From positions 473,058,001-473,122,000 of the forward strand of contig CM028136.1 of NCBI GenBank assembly GCA_016271365.2: 64,000 nt of DNA. Direction: 5' to 3'. Position 1 is the first letter of the stretch. Each line of letters opens with the position of its first letter. Under the pieces are notes generated by a model. It was not told where the DNA came from, made no database searches, and was given only the letters and a program-made list of their open reading frames with translations. The translations under genes and the position numbers were made by a program. Positions 20,252 to 32,828 of the stretch are shown here, piece after piece. Source of the stretch: Neoceratodus forsteri (Eukaryota; Chordata; Ceratodontiformes; Ceratodontidae).

Positions 20252-22647
20252 GGGGACTATTCATGAAGCCCCATCTGCAGATGTGTGGTGCATAAATGAT
20301 GTTCGCTACGATATGCAACATTTTACCATACACACTACACCATGACGGTATTCATGAATGACAGTGCACGCTCCTCAGGGAGGGCAGACATGTAATATGT
20401 GCCACACATAGTATGTGTGCGTCTGGGGGCATGACCACATAGCAGTGTGCATACAGTGATGTATGCACATGCACAGACTCACTACATCATCCAGACACAT
20501 GGACCGGATGCGCAGCAATACATGGAGTAGAGGGCAGCTGTAAACCCCAGGCGCCATAACACAGGCACACAAGGTGCACTGGGAATGGCCAGCATGCACA
20601 GCTCCATGGGCACAGCACCAGGCAGATGCAACTGCAAGGACACCCCACAGCATGCAGGACACAAGGTGAAACCCCACAGGTTGCCCAGTAATAGACATGA
20701 CATACACTGGCACGGGGAATGTGCAAGACATTGGGCACATTACTATAGTGGAATAGACAGATGCAGAAGAAGACATGCACATTATGGCACACCATCCATC
20801 AGAAAGCACCAGGAGCACTACAGATGCTGTTGTGGACACTTTGTGATGGCCACACAGAGGTGCCAGCACCCATGGGTGGGGCTGGCCATCCCCCACCCTG
20901 CCCATGCACCTGGAAAGTGCTCCTGGAATGCAGGGTAGGGCAGCAGATGTGAAACCATGGATGCAAAGTCCTGTTCTGAGATCTGGACACCAAAACAGGT
21001 CTGTAGAGCATGTACGGACCCAAGACAGAGTCAGTGTGTGCTGCCACCACACATGAGGAGCACTGTGAAGAACATGTACATACCACATGGCCTGGATGGC
21101 CACCCCACCATGGGGACCACCAATGCATGCCAGTGGTGTGAGCATGGCAGAGACTAAAGGGATGGATGCAGGGACAATGCTCCTCCCTGCAGCACAACCC
21201 AAGTACACACCCCAGGCAGCACCACGTGCAATGGGTTGCCAGCAGACATGTGTAATGCAGGCTCCGCCCAACCCCCCCCCCACGGCAGACACACACTACC
21301 ACCCAGAATGATGAGGACACTAATCTATGTTCGAACATATGTCTTCAATGAGACATTAATAGCAGCACTGGTCACTCAGGCAAATACAAGCAGCATGGGA
21401 AACAAGTCCCCCTAGTCCTCCACATCCTTCGAGTCCCTGCTGGATCCTGATTGGGTGGTGTCTGTGTAGCCTCTGAGATGCAGCACCAGGCACCGTAGTG
21501 GTCCATGATACCCCTGGAATAGAAAAGAGAGAGGACAGCCATCAGTCTTGGGAACATGGCAGCATGATGCTGACAACAGCAAACACACACATGCTCCACA
21601 GTCGACAGCACAACATACCTCTGAGGTTTCTGCCACAGCCCACAGGTCCCCCACTCATCTTTGTAGTCGATGTCCAATGCATTCACCCTCCAGGACAGGT
21701 GATAAGGCATGTACAGGGGTATCCGATGCCATCCTTCCACCACCACCACGAGGGACGCAGCCCCGTCCGGCTGTGCTTACTTCTCCAAGATGAGGAAATC
21801 TAGTAACCCATGGAAATCTTGTGGAGACACAAGGGAACAGCAAAGGGTTAGCAGCACAGCACACAGCACCTGGGGCGCACTTGGGCACCACCAGTAGGGG
21901 CAACATACAGGGCGCAGCATGCAGGGGCACCTATGTTGGACAGCAGAAGGTGTACACCACAGGTGGGCATGCAACAGGTAACAGGTGTACACACCACAGG
22001 TACACTGTGTGTCCTGAACCTGTGGGATATGGGCATGACAGTAGCACACAGTAGGGAAGAACCTATCCACTCACCTCCCCTGACTCTGTAACTTCCCAGA
22101 TATTCCCCTCTGGAGGTAGTCACTGTATGTGGTGGTGGATGCATACTGCAGTTTGTGGGGGTACACCCTCAGCCACCCAGCCTCTGGCACAAATGAGGTG
22201 CAATAGGGACTATCACTTGCAGCCACCATGTTAGGTTGCAGAATGGCATGCCAGGCAGTGGTGCCTGCCAATGTGCATGACCCCACAGGTGTGTCAGGTC
22301 ACAGACCACTTAAAGGGGGACCTGTGGCTGTAGCATCAGCTACTCCACACAGTACACAGCATGTGTACATTGAGTAGAGGCTCTAAGAATGAGAGGTGCA
22401 GCGACAACATGGGGTCCATAGGATGTGCCCTGGGCTACTCATGAATGTTCTCATATGGGAGGGCAAAAGGGAGAGGAAAAGGGCTCCAAGGAGACAACAC
22501 AGGCCCAGGATATTCAGGCCATGTGCCACTGTGGCACAGACAAAATAACCACCTGCACTACCAGTCTAAAGGTGCAGCATGAATAAAAAGCAACAATACA
22601 CAAAAAAAGTGCTGCACATAAAAGCACTGCTTAAATATATATTATAA
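20252..22647. other. C/A-rich block, probably Harbinger-related, boundaries unresolved
   Basis: It begins with GGGGACTATTCATGAAG, resembling the Harbinger TIR GGGCCCTGTTCACAAAG seen in reverse complement at 26187 (12 of 17 by eye). Composition is biased to CA/TGCA words, giving long but meaningless open frames on both strands, the longest being 305 codons on the minus strand at 20375-21292. It is either the left 2.4 kb of one large element or a separate non-autonomous relative. Confidence 0.4.
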
Positions 22648-22716
22648 TGCCAAATTCACAAAGTGCATTAATGTAGCAGTACATATAGCTTACTAACAAA
22701 AGCCCCATGTGTCACT

Positions 22717-23794
22717 GTGGCTCAGCTTCATGATAGACAATGCATGCAGCAGTACCGCTTGGACCACAACATGATCTCAGGGCTCTGCCACATGCTACAG
22801 GAGCAACTGACACCCATGACACATAGGTCACATGCCTTGGCCGTAAAAACAAAAATCCTGTGTGCCCTGTCATACCATGCCATGGGCTCCTTCCAGAGGA
22901 GTGCAGGGGATGTCACAAGTGTCAGCCAGTCATCCGTGTCAAGGGCACTGCACCAGGTCATACATGCCTTACTCCAACATGTGCATTGACAACATACGGG
23001 TCCCCACGTCTGATGCAGACATCAGTGCCATGAAGGAGGTATTCCACACCATGCATGGCACGCCCAATGTACTGGGATGTATAGAATGTACCCATGTGGC
23101 TATAATAGGACCTACTGTGGAGGAGGAGGTGTACAGGAAAAGAAAGGGTTTCCATAGCATCAACTGCCAGATAGCATGTGACGTGGACAGTATCATCACC
23201 TATGTGTGTGCCAAGTACACTGGGTTGACCCATGATGCATGCATATTCAACGGATCAAAGATGAGTGACCACCTTGCAACACATAGGCTTGTCACTGGGT
23301 GGCTGCTGGGTGAGTATGGATGTTTCACATATGCTACACAGCCATGTGCACTGCCACAGGACACTGTCCATTCTGTCCCCCAATGTCTAGGTGACAGTGG
23401 ATACCCACTCCAACCATGCCTGGTGATGCCATTCCTGATGTTACATGTCAGGGAGGAACAGGCATACAATGAGGCACACAGGAGGACATGTGCCATTTTT
23501 GAAAGGACCATCAGGGTGCTGAAGATGCTGTTCTGTTGCATTGATCACACCAGAGGCATGATGATGCTGGCCCCTGGAATGACCTGCAGAGTGATCCACA
23601 TATGCCATGCTGCATAACATGGTTGTGTGCAAATGGCAACTCATGCCCGATCACCAGAGTGCTGTCCCACAGGATGAAGAGGAGGGGGATGATCTGCAGT
23701 ACCGTTGTCCTGAACACTGTCTGGCTGAGTGGCACGCCATGCACTCATGTGTGGCTCATTCAGTAAATAGGATGTACACCATAGTAACACAGTG
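22717..23794 (+). pseudogene. PIF/Harbinger (HARBI1-like) transposase
   Basis: Nuclease that would excise and insert the element. The N-terminal part (22717-22989) carries the helix-turn-helix region GSFQRSAGDVTSVSQSSVSR. A frame change near 22986 leads to the catalytic domain: NVLGCIECTHVAIIGP (first acidic site, about 23065-23112), TGLTHDACIFNGS (second Asp, about 23218-23256), LGDSGYPLQPCLVMPF, and RRTCAIFERTIRVLKMLF (Glu, about 23482-23535). A second frame change near 23605 gives LHNMVV, the usual C-terminal block. The first catalytic residue, Asp in this family (GCIDCTH), is Glu here (GAA codon). Two frameshifts make it inactive. It converges with the Myb-like gene downstream. Confidence 0.9.
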
Positions 23795-24660
23795 ATAGGC
23801 CTATATAGCCTTAGTGCCCATTTGGGGGGAGCTAGGGTATACTATCCAATGTGTGCTGTGATTACTGTCCATGTTGAGGGGGTTGCATCATGCTCCCTCT
23901 GTTGCGAGCTGTGTAGGGTGAGTACCAGCAGCAGTGGCCCTGTTCTAATGGCGGCTATATTTGGTCCCCTCCCGAGGGGGCAGGGTTCATAAGTGGTTCC
24001 CCCGCCCCAGTGGGCAGGTGTCATAGGTGTGGCCCCCACCCCAGTGATGTGGTTTATGGGTGTACAGTGTGATTCTGGAAGGGTGGGAGCCAGGATGTGT
24101 GTGTTTGTGTTGGGCTGTGTGGTGGAGCTGTGTTGGGGAAGTTAAAGGTGTGTAGGTGTCACTTTGAAGTGTGTGGCCGCTTTACATCCTCCTTGCTGTT
24201 TACCCCCAGACATGTGGAGGTGCATGTGCCTGGGTGGTATGGCTGTACCTTTGCCTTTCCTCCCCACATGGTGTGTGGTTTCCATATGGCCCTGGGCCTT
24301 GCTGCCTGTGTGTTCCCCAGGTCCCCTAGCATGCAGGTGGTGTCTGACTCCTGGGATACACAGCCAACCCCTGCCTCCTGCATTCTTGGTGGGTTGATGC
24401 TTCTGTGTTGGCACCCTACAGTGTCTCAGGAGCCTGTGGGGCTGGTGTGTAGCTGCAGGTGTGGTACAGTACTCTGTGCCATGGCAACCTGGGCACATGC
24501 AAGCTTCAGCAAGGTGGGGAATGCAACTGTGCCCTAGGCTCTGTGTGTCCACCTGCCGGCATCTAAATTGCCACATCCTGGTCTATAGGGAGACAGATTG
24601 CCTGGCAATGCTAGCCCTGGATAGTAGATGGTTTGCTATCCACTCCAGGATGTCCCCTAT

Positions 24661-25835
24661 TCATTTGTGGGTAAGCTGCTGCCCATGCAGCTCCATGGTC
24701 AGGTCCCACGGGTCATCCATGTTTTCCTTCTCAGCATGTAGATGGTCACATTCCAGCTGGTGCAGTTCAGGATAGTAGGTCTGCATGACAGACCATAGAT
24801 TCGTCCTGTGTGCCCGGTGGGGGGGCTGAGGGCTCCTCATCCGCAATGTCTGCTTGCCCTTGTTGGGTGGCATGGTGGTGTCCTATATCCCCATGCCATG
24901 TGTGAGAGAAAGGAGGTCATCCTGCATAGCCGGGCATGTAGGGCTGTGTTGGCTGATCATTAGGGCCCAGTCCCACAGCACTGGATGGCCGGCTCTGTGA
25001 TGGCTGTGGGGTTGGTTCAGGATAGATGTGGCATTTTCTGGCTCTTGTCTGGTGTCCGATCCTGGTCCTGTGTGGCTTTTGGTGTCTCCAGCATGATCTC
25101 AGAGTTGGTATCCTGCAGGGTGTCCATTTTCACTGCTGTGTCCTGTGTTCCCTGCACTGCACCTGTAGGTGAGAGTACATTGGGTGGTTACTTATGCATG
25201 TATTGGCAGGCATTGGCATGTGTTCAGTCAGCCATGATGTGGTTCACATACCAGCACAATCTGTGTCTGTGTCCCCTTGTGTTTCCTCCTCCATGGAGGT
25301 CACCAGTGGTTCATGGATGCTGTCCACAGTCTCCTCATCTACAGGGTGCAAGACAGGACTGTTGGGTATGATGTTCAGTCATATGCCTCTCACCCTGTGT
25401 CCCCTTGCATTGTGCCCCATAACTGACAAGGTGGCAAGCTCCCCATGTAAGCTGATCTCAGATAGGGTGTTGGCCACCATCCTCTCAATGAGGGAAAGTG
25501 CTGGTACTTGCATGGGTGTCTCCTGCCTCTGCTATGCTGAACCCATGCCATGGTGGCCATCTTTTGCTTCAAAGCCAACTGGAGGTCACACCACTTGTAT
25601 CTGATTGCAGCAAGTATCCATGCCTCTGGACTGGCCACATTGATAGTGGCTGGATATCAACCATATCCTGGCCTTGACCTTCGCTGGGGTTTTCGGGGAC
25701 TCAGCATCGCTACAGCACCCATAGTTGTCATAGATATCCACCAGCATAGCTGCCACCTGGCTGCCCATGGAATGCTGGACCACGACCTGGTGGTACCATG
25801 TCACATGCACCCTCCATGGCCCAGGCCCATCCCCA
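24661..25835 (-). pseudogene. Harbinger Myb/SANT-like accessory protein
   Basis: Harbinger elements encode a Myb-like DNA-binding partner that helps the transposase enter the nucleus and bind the ends. On the minus strand a SANT-like segment reads AAMLVDIYDNYGC (about 25770-25730), then KTPAKVKARIW, and after a frame change AIRYKWCDLQLALKQKM (25605-25555). That matches the [KR]W.DLK pattern of this protein. A further frame has METPMQVP-type sequence, then ALSLIERMVANTLSEISLHG (about 25505-25440). The C-terminal end (24873-24661) is helical and charged (YYPELHQLECDHLHAEKENM). At least two frame changes. The assignment rests on motif style plus position opposite the transposase. Confidence 0.68.
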
Positions 25836-26187
25836 GCCTGGGTGTGTGGCCTCTTGCATGGGGTACATGTGGTACAAGTGCAGCACCTCCATCTCTGCTT
25901 CCTCCTGTTGCACACTCCTCCATCATGGTATTCACTTTCTTGTGTCTTTGCAGAGAAGTGCACATGTCCATATATGGTTTGGTCAAGAAGCAGGGACATG
26001 TATGTTTGGGTCACCCCATTGTCCCTGTGCATGGCACTGCAAGCATCTGCTGGCCACACCTCTGCCTCAGTTCCCTCTGCATGTGCCTTTATGACTGCCA
26101 TGTGTTGTTTGGCTGGCTTGGGTGCATAGCTGCACACCTGCATTACATTGTATTGCATGCAGTTTCTGCACTTTGTGAACAGGGCCC

Positions 26188-28699
26188 TTTGTGTTTATAG
26201 CGCAAGATCAGGCAACAAAACATAATCATGGTGTACATGTTTTATTGTCTGGCTGCATACTTGCATGTAAAATGTTCATCATGATATGGATGGCCAGAGA
26301 CCAACTAACATCTCATATACACATGCAGGTATATTCCTCTGAGGAAATTGCAACCCAGAGTATCTCTCCTTCTCTCCTCTCTCTTTAGGGAATATTCTGT
26401 TGCAGTAAAGATGTTGCAGTTGTTCTGTCTGTTATGCTGAACATTGGACATACACTCCCATATTGGACATGTTATGCTACTGAGAACTGGGGAGGGTATG
26501 CCAAGTAACTCTTGGACAGACATCATTGAATTCAAGTGCTGTGGGACACTGGGATGGCTATTGCATAGACATAGTGCCTCACATATGGAGTGTAGCCATG
26601 TACCCATTTTTTTTCAGATAGAACATGAACCCCAGCAGTGGCAGCTCTTCAACATACTGCTTGAATTTGGACCACCATCTCCGTTCTGGCATATTCCAGC
26701 TTCTGGTCAGAAACAGTTCCCTTCCCCACAAAGGGACTCCTATACAATGACCTCCCCCTCTTCACCCAAGCCAGACTGGGTACTAACAAGCTCTGAAACA
26801 CAGGCTCTGGTACCACTGTGCACCTAGATGGTTTCACTTTGGTTGGCACTACCTCTATCCCTGAGTTCACCTTGTTCTCCAGCCATGACTTTTGATGCCT
26901 CCCTTATATGTACTCAGGTGGCAGAACCACTGTATATGGAAAGCATGGGACAAGTTGTGGTCATACTATCACTCCACACTGAGAGAAATGGGGTTATGGT
27001 ATACATGCACAATCAATTTAAAACAAAATAGAAATTATGTAAATACTAGACAGTAGGTTCCTACCTTTTTGAAGATTTCATGATATTGTCAGCTTTATAT
27101 TTTACCGCATTGTCACTGGCACAGTGAATTATATTTTACACAAACTATTTGCTGACTAGCTGATCAGAAATTGGCTATCAAAAATAATTTTAACCAACAA
27201 GAGTGCTTTCTGGCATCTACTAAAATGTCAAAATAATTTAGTCAGAAGCAGAGTCCCATAGACTCTTGCTGTAAAGACAGAAGTGTCATGAGTCTGACTG
27301 AAACAGTCTCTCAGACCCAAAATGTCCAGTTAATAGAAGTACTGAAGGCTTTTATATGGCGAAAGTATGGCTGTTGAAAAATGTATAATTGGCAGGCATT
27401 TAGGTGTACACATCTATGCACATTACATACACAAACACACACACTCACACACACATATTGAAGCACAATATGAATGAGTGAAGCAAATTTTCTCTAAATG
27501 TCTACCTGAATTCATTACTAACACTGCTGCTTAAAACACTCCAGGCAGAATAAGTGGATGGCACTAAACAGCTTAGCTGCAATTATTATGGAATGTCTGA
27601 GGTATAATTTCCCCTGTGGTTTTGTTAGGCGTACAAAATTCATAATACTGATTTGTGGCAGGTACTTATTACCCATCACAGGTGGGGATATGCAAATATT
27701 ATTCTAGCTGGGTGAAGAAGGGAACAGCCTTTATTTCAATCCTCAGCTACTAACAAGATTTGTGAGCCTAGTACTCTGGGACCATTTAATTAATTGCACA
27801 GAAAAGATAAAATGTAAAATGGCTATACAGGTTATTCAAGCCCTATTCTAGAAACCTAAAATGTTAGATATGTGACCTGAGAATAAACAGGGTTTAAACA
27901 CCCATATATGACTTGAAAATTCATGTGTAGCCTTCTTCTCTGTGCAAGCGTAATGTAATGCATCCGTTGTCCTTTTCAGTATGCATATTATGACATGACA
28001 CATTAGAATGATAATTTACTGATAGCATTGTTTACTGTGCTTTATTTTATGTACTGTGTCCTTTTTATTTTTAATCTCTACAGCTATAGCCATTTTGGAC
28101 CCAAATTGCACCCTCTATTTTGATCAATTTATAGTAAACTGCATGGTGTCCTGTTCATATGCATGGAAAATACTGCACTGTCGAAAGTGTTCTGGCTATG
28201 GGATTTATGTACAAATGTAATCAACTCAACAAGTATCTATATAATAGCCAGAAAATAATAGGGCCAATGTGAGTAAATTTAATTAGTACAGAGACCTCCA
28301 CTAATAGTAGCAAACATTACTATGAATGATTGTCATTAGTCTTATTTCCTTGTAGAGGATATGGAGTCACTTGGTGATCAAAGTGTATAGCAAATAAAAA
28401 GTAGTGGATGTGCCTAGCACACTGCAATATTATTCCTTTGTTTCCATCCCTGCTCAAACACCAGAAAACCCTGCAATGGTATACCATAGATAATAATGCA
28501 TGGGCAACCATGCACAATAAGGCTGTGTTTCTATCAAGTGAATCTGATGTCATCATTGGGATGATGAGAGTGAAGCGCATGAAGTCTCTACTGTCATCAG
28601 AAATCCGAGATGAAAATACAGCTGAGTTCTGCATGATTGGCCTTGTGTTATTTAATATAGTATACTCTGCACATTATAGAATATGTACATCACACTTTG
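26188..28699. other. No recognisable gene or mobile element
   Basis: AT-rich, apparently unique sequence. It contains a short (CA)n tract (27431-27456). An open frame at 28408-28713 (101 codons) has no recognisable domain and is overlapped by an equally long one on the other strand. Confidence 0.45.
27431..27456 (+). repeat. (CA)n microsatellite
   Basis: ACAAACACACACAC...CACACACACAT, interrupted once. Confidence 0.85.
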
Positions 28700-28714
28700 T
28701 CTCCTTGACCTGAA

Positions 28715-28918
28715 TGTATAAATTGTTAAAAGCTTTGTTACTACCACTGTTCTACTGTCTCAGATGTTATCTCTGTATCTGCCTTTTCACCAAGCCAAAA
28801 TGTCTCTCTGTTGTATATAATTAAACCCAGGTCACTCCTGAATAAGGGATACAAATCTGAATGAGCCTGCCTGATAAATAACATTCAGCAAATAAAATAA
28901 AAATAAATAAATAAATAT
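28715..28918 (+). mobile_element. LINE 3' UTR fragment with (TAAA)n tail
   Basis: Non-coding 3' end ending GAGCCTGCCTGATAAATAAC...AAATAAAATAAAAATAAATAAATAAATA. The GGGATACAAATCTGAATGAGCC layout before the tail is like that of vertebrate CR1-group 3' ends. No protein part remains. Confidence 0.5.
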
Positions 28919-29339
28919 GGTTTGCGATATAAAATGCTGCCTTTTTTCTTCCAAAGACAACTTTAGTTCCATTTTTTTATTTTGTTTTGAAAGAAACCCA
29001 CTTACCCAACTGCTAAAAAACCCACATGGATGAGTAGTGGGTTTCTAATTTTGAAAATAATGAAATAACAGAAGATATTTTGTTAGGGGAAGATCTATGC
29101 TCTTTATGTTTGGGGAAAATGACTTCCATGTCATATGAGTCAAAGCAAAACAACGCTGACCATATGGGCGAAGATCAAACAGCTAACACAAATATAGCCC
29201 ACACCAACAAGAGTAAATGTCGAAACAATGACTTCCCCAACAAAAAAATACCTAATAACATACACCTGGCCAAACCTCCAAAATTAAAAAAATCTACATA
29301 ATTACATCCTCTCATCTACCAGCATCACAGCCCACATCA

Positions 29340-29480
29340 CAGACACTCAAATCAGATGCCAACACCTAGACTCGAACCCACAACACCACACCACTCAACT
29401 CTACACAGGCACCTTATCTACCTAGCACCCTGCCTAACCCACTACACCACAATGCAAACCAACCAGAAGACGCTGACATC
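29340..29480 (-). mobile_element. tRNA-like SINE head, reverse orientation
   Basis: On the minus strand TTGTGGTGTAGTGGGTTAGG is a plausible A box, and GTTGTGGGTTCGAGTCTAGG a good B box about 75 bases later. Flanks are C/A-rich on the plus strand (29150-29640). A possibly related head lies at 34437. Confidence 0.5.
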
Positions 29481-29639
29481 TAATGTCACAACACAAACCT
29501 TTCAAACAAAGCATAACAGCACTATACCTAATGTGGGGGGGCTTTCCACCCCACACCCCCTTACTTATTGTAACTAACTCCAAGACTGCACTACCTACAA
29601 TAACGTGTGCAACACTACCCTAGCACACTTTGCCCTCAC

Positions 29640-30250
29640 TGCACAACTTTGCGGGCTTTATACACGCTGTTTTCCAGCTAAAGCCATTTTTTTTGGTCTG
29701 TCTCAGTGCTGAGTTTCAGCCTGGTCATGGCCCTCATCGCCCCTCGCTCCCAAATCAGCTGTTCTCCCTTTTGCCCCCTGGCTTACCCCCTCCAGGGTGG
29801 GGCTGCAGCACCAGCCAAGGTGTCATGGACACTGGTCGGGTTATGGGAGTCAGCCTGAGAGCGATGGAGGGGTGGCAAGGCGGCATCATGGAGGTGCTGT
29901 GGTGGGATTTTCTGTTTTTTTTGCAGTCTTTGGAGCCAGGTGCGCGCAATGACACCAGCCAAGGCGGAACTCACATGCTCCCACGTGAGGTCCCCTTGAA
30001 GCATCTGCACTTGGCTCCCCCCATGCTCACGCACATCACCTTGCTCCCCAGCCTCTACCAGGGAGCACTCAGATGTCGGTGATACAGATCCCCCCTCCCC
30101 GGAGAAGGAGAGCAGTCCTCTGGATGCTCAATCTTTCCCCACCGCTGCTGACCCCCGGCGGCCCATGCCCGTTCCTGAACATGGGTTGCCGGCATGGCAC
30201 GAGTTGTGGCATCCAGCACCTCAGTCCTCAGCACCACTGAGCCAGCAGTT
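29640..30250 (+). repeat. GC-rich dispersed repeat, copy 1
   Basis: GC-rich block ending CATCCAGCACCTCAGTCC...CACCACTGAGCC. It shares layout and wording with 52562-53075, which ends CGCCCAGCACCTCAGCCCTC...GCCACCGGGCC. Possibly the 5' or ORF1 region of a LINE. No firm protein signature. Confidence 0.45.
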
Positions 30251-31259
30251 AAAGCTCTTTTTACAGGTGTTCAAATTGAGTCACTCATATTGAGTCGCCA
30301 TATCACGGGATATAGGGAAAATGAAAGTAATATGGTAGAAACATAGAAACATAGAAGTTGACGGCAGATAAGGACCGCAAGGCCCATCCAGTCTGCCCAT
30401 TTCTTTTTCTACCTTATAAATGTGCCATTGGCCTTTGTCAGTGACCTATCTATTCATAGTCATTTGTATTGCTCCCTTATGCCTATCCCATGCCTGTTTG
30501 AAGCCTGCACTGTATTCATAGCCACCACTTCTTGTGGTAAGCCATTCCATGCATCTACCACCCTTTCTGTGAAAAGAATTTCCTCACATTCCCTCTTAAT
30601 CGGCATCCCTCTAATCTCATGCTGTGTCCTCTTGTCCTGCTATTTTTCTTATATTTAAACATGTTAGACTCTTTCACCTTGTTTATGCCCTTAAGGTGTT
30701 TGAATGCCTCGATCTATCACCTCTTCCCTCCTTTGCTCAAGGGTATACATATTGAGCTCTGTTAATCTGTCCTCATATGTCTTCTGATGCAGTCCCTGCA
30801 CCATTTTGTTGCCCTTCTCTGGACTGCCTCAATTTGGTTAATGTCCTTTTGAAGGTGTGGCCTCCAATACTGCGCAGTACTCGGATGGGGCCTAACCAAT
30901 GTCTTGTACAGAGGATTATTACCTCCCTCTTACGACTTGTGATACCCTACTAATACACCCTAACACCCCCTAGCCTTACCTACTGCTTTAGAGGTCTGCT
31001 GGATGATTTCAGGTCATCAGTGATGATGATGCCCAAGTCTCTTTCTTCCTTTGTGACTGCTAGCAACTCCCTCCCAGCCTATAAGTGGCTTCAGGGTTTC
31101 TCTTCCCTATGTGCATGATTTTGCACTTCTTTGCATTAAATCCCAGTTGCCACTCTTCTGACCATTCTGCTAGTTTATCAGATCTCTTCTCATTCTGCCC
31201 ACCCATCTGGATCATCTACTCTGTTGCAGATCTTGGTGTCATCTGCAAACAGACAAGCC

Positions 31260-32150
31260 TTACCCTCTAGTCCATCTGCGGGTCACTAATGAAGATGTTG
31301 AATAGGACTGGCCCCAGGACTGATCCCTGAGGTACCCACTTGTGACTTGCATCTCTTCTGACTGTATACCATTTACCACCACTCTCTGTTTCTGCCAATC
31401 AACCAGTTTGCCACCCAGTTGACCAACTTCAGCCCACCCAGGCCTACCTAGCTTATTTATCAATCTTCTATGTGGAACAGTGTCAAAAGCTTTGCTGAAG
31501 TCAAGGTAGGCGACATCAACTGCTCCCCTTGGTCCACCACTCTGGTTACCCAGTCAAAGAAATCTATGAGATTAGTTTGACAGGACCTTCCTTTTAAACC
31601 CATGCTGTCTTGGATCCTGTGCCCTATGGATTCCAGGTGTTGCACTATCCTTTCCTTAAGGAGTGCCTCCATAATCTTGCCCACTACTGAGGTAAGACTG
31701 CCGGTCTGTAGTTCCCGCCTCCTCCCTGCTACCACTCTTGTGGAGTGGGATCACATGAGCCCTTCTCCAGTCTTCTGGGACCTCTCCTGTGCTCAGAGAC
31801 TCACTAAACAATTCTGCTAATGGCTCTGCTAGTTCCTCCTTTAGCTCCTTAAGTACCCTGGGATGTATGCCATCAGGTCCCATTGCCTTATCCACCTGAG
31901 CTAGCAAGCTCTTGTAGGACCCTTTCTTTTGTGAAGGGAGTAGTGCTCACCTCCCTCCCCTGTGTCCATGATGCTGAGCTGTGGGCCCTGCCCTACCTTC
32001 TCTTCAGTAAATACTGAGCAAAAGTATCTATTTAGGATAGATGCCTTTACAGGGTCCTCCTCCTCACTTGCTCCCTTTTCTCCATTAAAGCAGCAATACC
32101 CCTCTGGACTTTCTCCTTTCACTAATGTATCTATAGAAAGTCTTGTCACC
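31260..32150 (-). pseudogene. CR1 reverse transcriptase
   Basis: Coding order on the minus strand: MGPDGIHPRVLKELKEELAE and DWRRAHVIPLHKSGSR (31907-31740), SLTSVVGKIMEALLKERIVQ and GRSCQTNLIDFFDW (31700-31560), then AKLLTLFHIED, a decayed AFDTVPH box (about 31480), and INKLGR...KQRVVVNGIQSEEMQVTSG (31460-31340), after which the PQGSVLGP box is degraded to LRDQSWG. Upstream (32149-31901) lies the linker with RYFCSVFTEEK. Stops and frame shifts are frequent. Confidence 0.88.
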
Positions 32151-32828
32151 TTCTTTTACTGTTCGTGCTAGTGTTTCCTCAGTTTGGGACTTTGCCTGCC
32201 TTACTGCCTTACCTGCTTCCCTTAGGGCAGTTTGGTATGCCTCCCTATCTTCATCCCGCTGTGTTCCTTATATTTCCTGAAGGCCAGCCTTTTGGCTCTG
32301 ACCTTTTCTGCTACTGTATTTGAGAACCAAAGTGGTTTCCTTCTTCTTTGCACTTCCTTTTCTGTCTAACACAATGGGATGTTGCTTCAGTATTGCATCC
32401 TAATGCTTCCCACTTTGCCTGTACCTCCTCACCTGTGTTTCTTTTTGCCAGGGCTAGCTTAACTCTGTTGGCCATCTTATCAAAGTCAGCTCCTCTGAAG
32501 TCCCATATTTTTGCCTTGAATGGGATGATTTAGATGTAGTAGCCAAATTGAACCATACCATGTGATGGTCACTGGCCCCAGGTGACCTTCTACCTGGAGA
32601 TCTGTGATCCCTTCTTTGTTAGTCAGTACTAGATCTAGGATAGCCTTGTCTCTTGTGGGTTGCTGTACCAGTTGTTTGGGGCCCTCCCCTGCAGGGAATC
32701 CACTATGAGTCTAGTTCTGGCAGATGTTCCTGCTGGTATTGACCAATCTGTATCTGGCATGTTGAAGTCTCCCATTATCAGAACCTCCCTTTAGCTGTCA
32801 TGTTTTGTATATCTTCTAACAGTAATGT

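Larger units (their letters stand above)
22648..26187. mobile_element. PIF/Harbinger DNA transposon with transposase and Myb-like gene
   Basis: A left end with TTCACAAAGTGCA (22655-22667) matches the right end in reverse complement (GGGCCCTGTTCACAAAGTGCA, 26167-26187). In between lie a DDE transposase on the plus strand and a Myb/SANT-like gene on the minus strand, the two-gene set of Harbinger elements. The size, about 3.5 kb, is usual. An alternative left end is 20252. A TWA-type 3-bp TSD is not clear at either boundary. Both genes are broken. Confidence 0.72.

Noticed and set aside
20375..21292. A 305-codon open frame on the minus strand, the longest in the window
   Set aside because: No domain, Cys/Trp/His-rich odd composition, overlapped by other long frames on both strands, and explained by the CA/TG-rich, TA-poor base composition.
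28408..28713. A 101-codon frame that looked like a possible conserved exon
   Set aside because: No family recognised, a similar frame exists on the opposite strand, and no splice-site pattern was convincing.
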